A stretch of DNA of 21,141 bases from an uncultured Bacillaceae bacterium (GCA_937983065.1 CALKAL010000078.1:1-21141), one strand, 5' to 3'. Shown: positions 7,540-14,562, counted from the stretch's first letter. The notes: generated by a model from the sequence alone, not told the origin. Program-made: numbers and translations.

Positions 7540-7971
7540 ATGAGAAATATCGAGGATAAGGTAGGGTATCAAATTGGTATGGTCGCCCACCTTCTTCATA
7601 ATCAATATAATGAAAGATTAGCGAAATATGATTTAACCGTCGCTCAAGCCCGTGTTTTATACTTGCTTCAAGAATATGGTACACAAACGCAGCTTGAGCT
7701 CCAACAACGATTATTTATAAAAGCATCGACAATGAACGGCATTATAGAATCGTTATTAAACAAACGTTTAATTGATAAAAGGGAAAATGAACAAGATAAA
7801 CGTTCTAAGATTGTTAGTTTAACTGAAAATGGGCGAAAGGTTGATAAACAATTATGGGGAGAATTAGAAGAGGTTGAATCGGAATTGTTTAAAAGTCTTT
7901 CAAAAGAAGAGGCCGCTCTTATGTTTCAATGGCTAAAGAAAATAAAAAACAACTTAATAGAAACGACATGA
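7540..7971 (+). CDS. MarR-family transcriptional regulator
   Basis: 143 residues, typical MarR length. N- and C-terminal helices for dimerisation flank a winged helix: DLTVAQARVLYLLQEYG (about 31-47), recognition helix region IKASTMNGIIESLLNKRLI (about 60-78), and the wing with DKRSKIVSLTENG (86-98), including the conserved D86 and R88. AGGAGGG (7523-7529) sits 10 nt before the ATG. The gene ends 14 nt before a MATE transporter gene, an arrangement like MepR-MepA, in which the regulator represses itself and the pump until a drug or metabolite binds. That target is inferred from context; the ligand is unknown. Confidence 0.92.
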   Translation: MRNIEDKVGYQIGMVAHLLHNQYNERLAKYDLTVAQARVLYLLQEYGTQTQLELQQRLFIKASTMNGIIESLLNKRLIDKRENEQDKRSKIVSLTENGRKVDKQLWGELEEVESELFKSLSKEEAALMFQWLKKIKNNLIETT

Positions 7972-7985
7972 AAGAAGGGACATAG

Positions 7986-9380
7986 ATGGAACAAAAAAGA
8001 CAGACAGAATTACTCGGAACAGAGAAGATTACTAAACTATTGAAAGATTTATCTATTCCTGCTTTAGTCGGAATGTTCGTCATGACATTGTATAACGTCG
8101 TAGATACGATTTTCATTTCATACGGCGTTGGAATCGATGCCGTTGCAGGAACAACAATTGCATTCCCACTCATGATGATCATTATGGCTATTTCGGCGAT
8201 GATTGGAGTTGGTGGAGCATCCGTTATTTCAAGACGGTTAGGCGCCCAAAAAAGTGATGATGCTAACTTAGTGTTCGGTAACGTTATGTCTCTCGTATTT
8301 ATCGTTAGCATTGTCGGTATTTTAATCAGTTTTTTCGCCTTAGATCCGTTACTTTATTTATTCGGTGCAACACCTTCAACGATTGGCTACGGAAAAGATT
8401 ATATGTTTCCAATTATGCTTGGAACATTTTTCTTTGCTTTTGGTTTTGCAGCAAATAATATTATCCGCTCTGAAGGTAATGCGAAATTCGCGATGATTAC
8501 AATGATCATCCCTGCGATTATAAATATTATTTTAGATCCTATTTTCATTTTTGGTTTAAATATGGGTGTGCGTGGTGCTGGAATTGCTACAGTTATCGCT
8601 CAGGCCTCAACGACATTGATGATTCTTAATTATTATTTAAAAGGAAAAAGTTCTTTAAGCCTCATTAAAGAAAATTTAAAATTAAAAGGGTCAATTGTTA
8701 AGGAAGTACTTTTGATTGGATTACCAGCCTTTGCGCAACAGGCTGCAGGAAGTATTATGTTAATTGCCATCAATTCAATGTTAATTAAATACGGCAGTGA
8801 GTTTTATGTCGGGATTTACGGAATTATTCAAAGATTAGTTATGTTTACAACGATTCCAATTATGGCAGTCATGCAAGGGGCGATGCCGATAGTCGGCTAC
8901 AACTATGGTGCTAAATTATACGAACGAATGCGCGAAACCATTTGGTTAACAATCAAAATAGTGACGATTTGCGCCATCGCTGTTACCTTGCTGTTAGTTC
9001 TTTTACCCCAACCATTTTTACGTATATTTACAGCAGATCCTTTAGTTCTTGAAGAAGGAGCAACGGCGCTAAGGATTTTATTTATTTTATTTTTCATTGT
9101 CGGTGTACCGATTGTTTCTGGTGGATTGTACCAGGCATTAGGAAAGCCAAAACAAGCGTTAATCTTATCATTATCAAGACAATTGCTCATATTAATTCCG
9201 TTAGTGTTAATTCTTCCACGATTTTGGGGAGTGACAGGTGTTTGGATCGCCTTCCCAATTTCAGATGTGTTAGCCTTTTTGTTAGCTTCATTCCTTTTAT
9301 ATCGTGATCGCGATACGATGTTAGTGAAAGGGAAAGAAGAAGTAGCATTAGAGAATAAACAGGTCCAATACGAAGGGTAA
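7986..9380 (+). CDS. MATE-family multidrug efflux transporter (MepA-like)
   Basis: A 464-residue integral membrane protein with about 12 predicted hydrophobic helices, the MATE norm. The first helix region ALVGMFVMTLYNVVDTIFIS and the loop IGVGGASVISRRLGAQ are the MATE signatures, repeated in degenerate form in the second half (LIGLPAFAQQAAGSIML, MAVMQGAMPIVGYNYGA). Such pumps expel cationic drugs or metabolites using the Na+ or H+ gradient. AAGGGA precedes ATG 7986. Sequence and the upstream MarR gene point to the MepA/DinF-like bacterial branch rather than the NorM branch, but this was judged by eye. Transcription ends at the strong hairpin at 9384. Confidence 0.93.
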   Translation: MEQKRQTELLGTEKITKLLKDLSIPALVGMFVMTLYNVVDTIFISYGVGIDAVAGTTIAFPLMMIIMAISAMIGVGGASVISRRLGAQKSDDANLVFGNVMSLVFIVSIVGILISFFALDPLLYLFGATPSTIGYGKDYMFPIMLGTFFFAFGFAANNIIRSEGNAKFAMITMIIPAIINIILDPIFIFGLNMGVRGAGIATVIAQASTTLMILNYYLKGKSSLSLIKENLKLKGSIVKEVLLIGLPAFAQQAAGSIMLIAINSMLIKYGSEFYVGIYGIIQRLVMFTTIPIMAVMQGAMPIVGYNYGAKLYERMRETIWLTIKIVTICAIAVTLLLVLLPQPFLRIFTADPLVLEEGATALRILFILFFIVGVPIVSGGLYQALGKPKQALILSLSRQLLILIPLVLILPRFWGVTGVWIAFPISDVLAFLLASFLLYRDRDTMLVKGKEEVALENKQVQYEG

Positions 9381-9383
9381 AAC

Positions 9384-9429
9384 AAATCCCAGTTAAGTGA
9401 AAATTAAATCACTTTGCTGGGATTTTTTT
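9384..9429 (+). terminator. Intrinsic terminator of the marR-MATE operon
   Basis: AAATCCCAGTTAAGTGA (9384-9400) pairs with TCACTTTGCTGGGATTT (9409-9425), interrupted by one small internal mismatch, and is followed by TTTTTTTAT. It begins 4 nt after the MATE stop. Confidence 0.92.
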
Positions 9430-9447
9430 ATGATTTTTAAGCTAAAC
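9384..9447 (+). repeat. Direct repeat, copy 1 (terminator-containing, ~64 bp)
   Basis: The stem AAATCCCAGTTAAGTG, the loop, the return arm and the flank TTATGAT...AAG...TAAACA all recur at 10666-10726 in the same orientation, at roughly 80% identity by eye. The two copies bracket the nitrilase-family gene. Confidence 0.7.
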
Positions 9448-9460
9448 AATTCCTTCTCAC

Positions 9461-9553
9461 TTATTCATTGGCTTTAATTTCAGATACCTTTTCAAAAAAT
9501 TTGCCGCTTTCCTGTAACGAAGAATATGATCCGTGGCTCCCAATAGTTAGCCA
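9461..9553 (-). pseudogene. Possible tiny remnant of an ABC-transporter ATPase C-terminus
   Basis: On the - strand 30 codons are open to a TAA at 9461-9463 but begin right after an in-frame stop and have no start. IGSHGSYSSLQESGKFFEKV resembles the end of ABC exporter ATPases (pattern G-T/S-H-x-x-L-x-x-x-G-x-Y). Just upstream, in another frame, GACGAA...ATGATGGCT (around 9556-9576) could encode DERVGIMMA, the 'aD.I.vM' strand preceding that motif, which would require a frameshift. The segment is too short to be sure. Confidence 0.25.
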
Positions 9554-9704
9554 TCATAATTCCCACCCTTTCGTCCGTATATGATATATTAATTAATAAG
9601 AGTAATATTTTTAATTTTCACTATTATGAGTAAAGTAATTTGAAAACGCGTTATACAAAGTGACTATCTCTTTAGTCGGAGAAGGAAGGAGACGAATATC
9701 AAAC

Positions 9705-10637
9705 ATGCAAAATGAAGTTAAAGTGGCCGCCATTCAATTAGAACCGAAAATTGGTGACCTACACGCAAACTTAACAGCATGTGAAAACATGGCTAATGAA
9801 GCGGGGGAAAAAGGCGCGAAATGGATTATCCTTCCTGAGTTTTTCACGACAGGAATGGCCTTTAACGCTAAGATTGTTGATGCAATCCAGTCGCCAAATG
9901 GTCCAGCGTTTAACTTACTCTCAAGTTTAGCAAAGCGTCATAACGCGTACGTTGGCGGTTCTTTTATTGTTAGGGATGACGACAATGCTGTTAGAAATGC
10001 ATTTTTCCTCGCGTCTCCTAATGGCATTGTCGGTAGACACGACAAAGACATTCCAACGATGTGGGAAAATTGTTTTTACATAGGAGGGACGGATGACGGT
10101 ATACTTGAATTGGAGGATCTATCCGTCGGTGTTTCTTTGTGCTGGGAATTTATGCGGTCGCAAACCGCGCGTCGATTACTTGGAAAAGTTGATGTTGTCG
10201 TCGGAGGTAGCTGTTGGTGGAGTGTGCCACCATGGCTACCAAAGTCTGTGACGAAGCGTTGGGAAGAAAAAAATGAACGAACGGCTCATGAATCCGTGAG
10301 AACTTTTGCAACGTACGTCGGAGCACCGATTATCCACGCCGCCCACGTTGGGGAAATTGAATGCCCATTACCATGGATGCCAATGAATTATAAAGGACAT
10401 TATGAAGCAGGAACAATGATCGTTGACAGTGAAGGGAACACGATTGCTTTTCGTGATCGCCATGAGGGTCAAGGTATCGTCATCGGTAATGTCAAGATTG
10501 GACGTACAGCACCGAAGCAGGACATACCAAATAAATTTTGGTTACATGACCGTGGACCCATTCCAACATTCGCTTGGAATTATCAGCGTTTCTATGGAAA
10601 AAGGTGGTACAAAAAGAATGTTGCTATGAAGAACTAA
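9705..10637 (+). CDS. Carbon-nitrogen hydrolase (nitrilase superfamily), substrate unknown
   Basis: 310 residues from ATG 9705. The catalytic triad of the superfamily is visible: E45 (ILPEFF), K114 (GRHDKDIP) and C146 (VGVSLCWEFMR), with E121 in the place of the second structural glutamate. Such enzymes hydrolyse nitriles, amides or carbamoyl amines through a cysteine thioester in the cytoplasm. The motif after the cysteine (WEFMRSQTARRL) and the Trp-rich segment SCWWSVPPW differ from common omega-amidase or carbamoylputrescine hydrolase forms, so no substrate is given. The C-terminus carries an unusual extension after residue ~265. The ribosome binding site (AAGGAAGGAG, 9683-9691) is 13 nt from the ATG, longer than usual; an in-frame GTG at 9660 has no site and would add 15 non-conserved residues. 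Confidence 0.82.
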   Translation: MQNEVKVAAIQLEPKIGDLHANLTACENMANEAGEKGAKWIILPEFFTTGMAFNAKIVDAIQSPNGPAFNLLSSLAKRHNAYVGGSFIVRDDDNAVRNAFFLASPNGIVGRHDKDIPTMWENCFYIGGTDDGILELEDLSVGVSLCWEFMRSQTARRLLGKVDVVVGGSCWWSVPPWLPKSVTKRWEEKNERTAHESVRTFATYVGAPIIHAAHVGEIECPLPWMPMNYKGHYEAGTMIVDSEGNTIAFRDRHEGQGIVIGNVKIGRTAPKQDIPNKFWLHDRGPIPTFAWNYQRFYGKRWYKKNVAMKN

Positions 10638-10665
10638 AAAAGAGAAAAAACTAAGTCCATAAATC

Positions 10666-10712
10666 AAATCCCAGTTAAGTGTAAATAATCACTTAGCTGG
10701 GTTTCTCTTATG
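10666..10712 (+). terminator. Intrinsic terminator after the nitrilase-family gene (repeat copy 2)
   Basis: AAATCCCAGTTAAGTG (10666-10681) pairs with CACTTAGCTGGGTTT (10690-10704), with one bulged position; TCTCTTATG follows, a weaker T-run than in copy 1. Confidence 0.8.
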
Positions 10713-10726
10713 ATCCTCAAGTAAAC
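10666..10726 (+). repeat. Direct repeat, copy 2 (terminator-containing, ~61 bp)
   Basis: Same-orientation partner of 9384-9447. Homology covers the whole hairpin and about 25 bases beyond it (TTATGATCCTCAAGTAAACA against TTATGATTTTTAAGCTAAACA), so it is more than a shared stem. Confidence 0.7.
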
Positions 10727-10792
10727 ATTTTATTCATAAATCAGCGATTCCTCTAATAATTATAAATGATAGTAAAATTGAAAGAGGTGGCG

Positions 10793-11437
10793 ATGATTAA
10801 TTTTAATCATGACAGTCAAGGTTATGTAGAAGCGACATTTAGGGCATTAACAGATGCTCTATTACCTAATGTGACCTATCATGATTCAAGCTTCCATGTA
10901 GAAGAGTCGGACTTAGGCGTTCATAACTACATGATATATTCCTTCAATCATTATGTGACCATTCAAAAGCAACTTAAACAATTAACGATCCCCCTTTCTT
11001 ACCCAACAGCTTTATTACTAGATGCTGCCGCAACTCAGCTTGTCGTAAGAGGCGAGCTTCAACCCAGTACTAAACCTCAATTCCCAAAAGGAGGAATGTT
11101 TTCTCATCTTTCAAAACTCTATCAACTGAAAACATTAACCGCATTAGAAAACATAGAATTAGATCTTTATTTATTACCAGCTCCCTTTCAAAACAATGCA
11201 GGCTTAATTAAATTTATAACGGATGCTCTAAACCGTTTTGCTCTGTTAGGATTTTATTCTGAATGGTCTGCCTATGGTACAACACGTCTATATCCACCCC
11301 AAGAACGTCGATTAGAATATTTTCCAATTAGCTGGGAAGAAGTTGGTTATCCTGGTGTTGCATTAGGTTACCGTGATTTTAGGGGATTTTTAATAACGAT
11401 GGTAGAAGTGAGGGGAAGGAATGACAAGAAAGTATGA
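10793..11437 (+). CDS. Gluconate 2-dehydrogenase subunit 3-like protein
   Basis: 214 residues from ATG 10793, chosen over ATG 10766 because AGAGGT (10783-10788) lies 4 nt upstream and nothing precedes the earlier ATG. Not a strongly known protein, but two landmarks fit the small subunit of membrane sugar dehydrogenases (gluconate 2-dehydrogenase subunit 3, FAD-GDH gamma): an opening ATFRALTDALLP helix (about 14-25) and a closing GFYSEW...SWEEVGYPGVALGYRDFRG segment (about 160-198), which resembles their 'gyf.DP.YGGN...W..iGyPG' end. In those complexes the subunit escorts or stabilises the GMC-type flavoprotein, usually with a Tat signal; none is visible here. It overlaps the GMC gene by 17 nt, implying translational coupling and physical partnership. 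Confidence 0.6.
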   Translation: MINFNHDSQGYVEATFRALTDALLPNVTYHDSSFHVEESDLGVHNYMIYSFNHYVTIQKQLKQLTIPLSYPTALLLDAAATQLVVRGELQPSTKPQFPKGGMFSHLSKLYQLKTLTALENIELDLYLLPAPFQNNAGLIKFITDALNRFALLGFYSEWSAYGTTRLYPPQERRLEYFPISWEEVGYPGVALGYRDFRGFLITMVEVRGRNDKKV

Positions 11438-13124
11438 TGCGATTGTTATCGGAGCTGGTGGTGGAGGACCAGTTATTGCAAAGGAGCTAGCGGAATTAGG
11501 TGTTCGCGTATTAATCCTTGAGGCAGGTCCGTGGCTTGGAAATAAAAAATGGCCTGAACCGAATAAAGAGCGCGGAGCAAAAGAAAGCTCGGACCCAGCG
11601 GATTTAGACGGTTTTTTATATCGGAAGCAAATTACGAGACTTGAAAATGATATGGATGATCCTGTTACGGGGAAATTTCGCTTCGGATCAGCCGATCGCC
11701 GACGTAGTCCGTGGTTTCGACATTTACCAGATCAAGCGTTTATATGGCAAACAGCTGGGGTAGGTGGAAGTACACTTCATTACTATGCAAATTCGTTACG
11801 CGCCTTTCCTGAAGCTATCAATCGAGAGTGGCCAATTAGTTATCGTGAACTCATACCGTATTATGAAAAAGTTGAAGCAACATTACCCGTAGAATTTGCC
11901 CCAACGACATCGAAGGAAGCCCTATTTTACTATGCGGCTGAACGGGCTGGTTTTTCTCAAAATCGGACCCTTGATGTGACGAGTAGCGGTTATCGCCCTC
12001 AGCCGAATGCTATTTTACCACCGAATGAAAATTTAATGAATCCAAATTATTCTTTAGAACAATTAAGTCATATGGAAGGATGCACACTTAGCGGACATTG
12101 TGGGCAAGGCTGTCCATATGGTCCCTCTTATGATCGCATGGCGAAACGTTCAACAAATGTTAGTTATATCCCTCTGGCCATGCAAACGGGCAATGTAACG
12201 ATTAGGCCGAATACCTTTGTAACAAAAATATTAACTGAAGACGGAAAATATAGAGATAAAAGCGCAAAAGGTGTTCAAATACGGGATACTTGGACTGGTG
12301 AAACAGAAGAGCTCTATGCTGATACAATCGTTATGGCTGCGGGATGTTTTGAGACTCCTCGTTTATGGCTAAATTCCAATTTACCGTATAACAAATGGGT
12401 CGGTCGGGGGCTGACGAATCACTACATGGATTTAGTAGCAGGAACGTTTGATGAGGAGACTTTGATTGATGCTATAGGAAGCCCAGCCGTTAATCCATTT
12501 ATTGGGCATACTTCAGGAGCACGACTTGACTATCCTGGATTAGGTATGATTGAAAATTTAGGTGAAAGTCCTGGTCTATCTGCCATGCAATTATTCGGCT
12601 TTAGTCAACACGGTTATAATGAACTCGAAAAGCCAGACTCAAATCTTTGGGATACAGAAGGAAGACTCGTTGGCACCGAATTACATGGATCAATGAAAGA
12701 TTACGTTCGGACATTAACCCTTCTTGTAGTGACCGATGATGAAGTAGATTATGAAAACCGTGTACAATTAGATCCGAATATTAAAGATGAACACGGACCA
12801 GTCCCTCTAATCCATTACAAGCCGACAAACGTATCAAAAAAACGTAGGGAAAAACTTACGAAAATTGCAACAGATATGTTACGAAGTGCAGGAGCTAAAA
12901 AAATTCACCGAGCAGATCTTCCGCCTAATTATTATATCCATATACAAAGTACGATGAGAATGGGTTACGTCGTTGATACGAACTGTGAAGCCTTTCAAGT
13001 CGAACGCCTATTTATAGCAGACAATAGTGTGCAAGTAAATAGTTTAGGAGGACCAAACCCAACGATGACAACCCAAGCACTTGCAACTAGAACAGCGGAA
13101 AAGTTAGTGGAGAAATATTTTTAA
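11421..13124 (+). CDS. GMC-family FAD oxidoreductase with three-cysteine cluster (gluconate/glucose dehydrogenase-like)
   Basis: 567 residues. The FAD-binding Rossmann motif GAGGGG (11-16) with acidic LILEAGPW after strand 2, the GVGGSTLHYYAN segment (FAD loop of GMC proteins), and the C-terminal GMC domain with H507 (IHIQSTMRMG) and N546 (GGPNPTMTTQALATRTA) are present; H507 and N546 are the likely active-site pair. C221, C227 and C231 (GCTLSGHCGQGCPYG) form a compact cluster in the position where FAD glucose, gluconate and fructose dehydrogenases carry three cysteines for a [3Fe-4S] cluster. The protein has no signal peptide. GAGGGG (11410-11415) gives good spacing to the ATG, inside the upstream gene. 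The substrate is probably a sugar, polyol or alcohol; the electron acceptor is unclear because no cytochrome c subunit follows. Confidence 0.85.
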   Translation: MTRKYDAIVIGAGGGGPVIAKELAELGVRVLILEAGPWLGNKKWPEPNKERGAKESSDPADLDGFLYRKQITRLENDMDDPVTGKFRFGSADRRRSPWFRHLPDQAFIWQTAGVGGSTLHYYANSLRAFPEAINREWPISYRELIPYYEKVEATLPVEFAPTTSKEALFYYAAERAGFSQNRTLDVTSSGYRPQPNAILPPNENLMNPNYSLEQLSHMEGCTLSGHCGQGCPYGPSYDRMAKRSTNVSYIPLAMQTGNVTIRPNTFVTKILTEDGKYRDKSAKGVQIRDTWTGETEELYADTIVMAAGCFETPRLWLNSNLPYNKWVGRGLTNHYMDLVAGTFDEETLIDAIGSPAVNPFIGHTSGARLDYPGLGMIENLGESPGLSAMQLFGFSQHGYNELEKPDSNLWDTEGRLVGTELHGSMKDYVRTLTLLVVTDDEVDYENRVQLDPNIKDEHGPVPLIHYKPTNVSKKRREKLTKIATDMLRSAGAKKIHRADLPPNYYIHIQSTMRMGYVVDTNCEAFQVERLFIADNSVQVNSLGGPNPTMTTQALATRTAEKLVEKYF

Positions 13125-13240
13125 ACTTGACAAATAAATAATAGAAATAGGATTAGAACTTCAAACAATCAATTAAGGAAACGTTTGGCTATATAAAAGA
13201 TTATTTAAGGGAAGAACAATAGGGCGTAACTGGTACCCCT

Positions 13241-13307
13241 TAGAGGTGGAACACTAAAACGGGTATGAATTCACATATGAATTTGTGCCCTAATTTTTAT
13301 TGTTATT
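13241..13307 (+). promoter_or_regulatory. Terminator hairpin preceded by a T-box-like sequence
   Basis: GGGTATGAATTCA (13261-13273) pairs with TGAATTTGTGCCC (13278-13290), a 13-bp stem with G-T wobbles and a 4-nt loop, followed by TAATTTTTATTGTTATT: a reasonable intrinsic terminator for the GMC operon. Directly before it, TTAGAGGTGGAACAC (13240-13254) contains GGTGGAAC, the core of T-box antiterminators. Its TTAGaGG arm could pair instead with CCCTAA (13288-13293), giving mutually exclusive folds. No regulated gene follows on the + strand. On the - strand GTTTTAG follows the hairpin, so it may simply be a shared convergent terminator. Confidence 0.45.
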
Positions 13308-13378
13308 CCAAGGCCTGTCTGAAATTTAGCCAAGTTTTTGTATCTCCTATTAACTTTGACAATAAGAGTGCAGCTCTA

Positions 13379-13765
13379 TTAAGAGGAATATCTCTCCATA
13401 TGTTGTCTATATAATTTCCACTCGCCCTCTTCCTTTTTAAATATTTCTATTGTCAGAGAACTTGCTACTTTTTCACCTGATAAATAAAAGTTAATAATGG
13501 ATGACAGTATAATTTCATTTTCTGACCGAAGACTGTGAGTTAAATCATTGTACTCCCATTTTGGGTTTTTACCTTTAAATGAGTTAATAGTTTCAACATT
13601 TGATCTTTTATAAGAATCTCCGTTATAAACTTCGTAGTCTCTATCATTGTAGTACCCGAAATATCCTATAAAGTCATCTGATACCCACTGATTTACTTTA
13701 TTCACATTACTGTTGTTTAAATCATAACGGTACTCTTCAATTGCTTTAATAGCTTTATTAAGCAT
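13379..13765 (-). CDS. NTF2-like / SnoaL-like small protein
   Basis: A 128-residue soluble protein. The order of an N-terminal helix pair (AIKAIEEYRYDLNNSNVNKVNQWVSDDFIGYFG), a middle segment and three antiparallel strands (EIILSSIINFYLSG, ASSLTIEIFKKEEGEWKLYRQHMERY) is typical of the NTF2/SnoaL/DUF4440 cone fold. Members serve as small isomerases, immunity proteins or ligand-binding domains; none of the polar catalytic motifs is distinctive enough to choose. AGGAGGT lies 5-6 nt before the ATG, an excellent ribosome binding site, so it is expressed. It is monocistronic and convergent with the GMC operon. Its base composition is more AT-rich than its neighbours, which could reflect horizontal gain. 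Confidence 0.65.
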   Translation of the reverse strand: MLNKAIKAIEEYRYDLNNSNVNKVNQWVSDDFIGYFGYYNDRDYEVYNGDSYKRSNVETINSFKGKNPKWEYNDLTHSLRSENEIILSSIINFYLSGEKVASSLTIEIFKKEEGEWKLYRQHMERYSS

Positions 13766-14320
13766 TTTTTACCTCCTATTAATTTTTAAGAATAATTCCT
13801 TCTAAAAACTTCCTCTTTATAATTTTCAACAATAAAAGGGACAAATCCTTTTTTAAGAAAAGTCCCCGTTAGCTTTAATCTGCTTTTTCTTTATAAATAA
13901 CCATTGTTCTAAAAATGACAAAATGAATTTTATATCTACTATTTCAATTTTGCACCTCTGAAGAGATCCCTTTACAATAGGTCGTTCTTCCTTTTTTTCA
14001 TTGAATAAGACTATTTGATCTTGTCAATCAAAACTTAAGTAATAGCTAAAACCCCTTCATAAGTCTCTTAAATTGACATATTTTTAAAAATTCTATAGAC
14101 CTTTGCCTCGGACAATGAGGAATTATTCACTAAAACAATCGGATTTGTACTGATTACCTTCAAATTGCATCAAATAAACAGAATCTCCCGCCATTTATTT
14201 ACGTCCAATCTAAAAATGACAAAGACTATCATCCTAGTAAATAGGACTAGTAAAAAGGCAAGAAAAATGTAAAACTATGATGAAATATTAGGACGATATA
14301 TTCAAAATTAACAGAATATA
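13766..14320. other. Gene-poor AT-rich interval
   Basis: No protein-coding gene with a start and ribosome binding site was found on either strand. Visible structure: a GGGAC...GTCCC hairpin (13838-13866) that on the - strand is followed by CTTTTATTG and could be a weak terminator; a 15-bp direct repeat TCTAAAAATGACAAA at 13908-13922 and 14209-14223; a promoter-like TTGACA-15-TATAGA (14073-14099) with a too-short spacer; and a small tandem repeat CTAGTAAATAGGA/CTAGTAAAAAGGC near 14233-14258. A start-less 56-codon frame on the - strand (13853-14023) may be chance or an old remnant. Confidence 0.6.
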
Positions 14321-14349
14321 TTGACATTACATCTACTCCTTCCTATACT
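14321..14349 (+). promoter_or_regulatory. Strong sigma-A-type promoter of the S8 protease gene
   Basis: TTGACA (14321-14326, perfect -35), a 17-nt spacer, then TATACT (14344-14349, 5 of 6). The expected start near 14356 gives an untranslated leader of about 207 nt before the protease ATG at 14563. No other promoter nearer to the gene looks as good. Confidence 0.8.
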
Positions 14350-14497
14350 ATGCGTGAAATTTGTAAGTGCATCTCAGGCATAAGGTCGGACAAGCTGCAA
14401 CAGCGACATAACACTCTTTCAAAATACTCCACGGATTGACTCCATTGTTAACCTTTCAACTTCTGGTTAGTTTTCAAATATCTTTTTGTTTCATTTG

Positions 14498-14531
14498 GTT
14501 TAACAGTAGGTTTTTAAAATCTACTTTAAAC
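14498..14531 (+). promoter_or_regulatory. Stem-loop in the protease mRNA leader just before the ribosome binding site
   Basis: GTTTAACAGTAG (14498-14509) pairs with CTACTTTAAAC (14521-14531) with a single bulged C and an 11-nt loop. It ends 13 nt before AAGGAGG (14545-14551). It is not followed by a clean T-run and leaves the ribosome binding site free, so a role in mRNA stability or protein/RNA-mediated control is more likely than termination. Confidence 0.5.
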
Positions 14532-14562
14532 AATAAAAATTTTTAAGGAGGAGAAAACGTTT

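Noticed and set aside
7919..8311. A 130-codon - strand frame opposite the start of the MATE gene
   Set aside because: It lies entirely antisense to marR and the MATE gene, which have strong family signatures, and has no ribosome binding site.
8903..9385. A 160-codon - strand frame opposite the end of the MATE gene
   Set aside because: It is antisense to a clearly coding membrane-protein segment and spans the MATE stop only as far as the terminator; no motifs.
13853..14023. A 56-codon open frame on the - strand (QDQIVLFNEKKEERPIVKGS...) ending TAA at 13853-13855
   Set aside because: It begins immediately after a TGA, has no ATG and no ribosome binding site near any GTG/TTG, and shows no recognised motif; most likely chance in AT-rich DNA.
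14073..14099. TTGACA and TATAGA hexamers resembling a promoter
   Set aside because: The spacer is only 15 nt, there is no gene directly downstream, and the much better promoter at 14321-14349 explains protease transcription.
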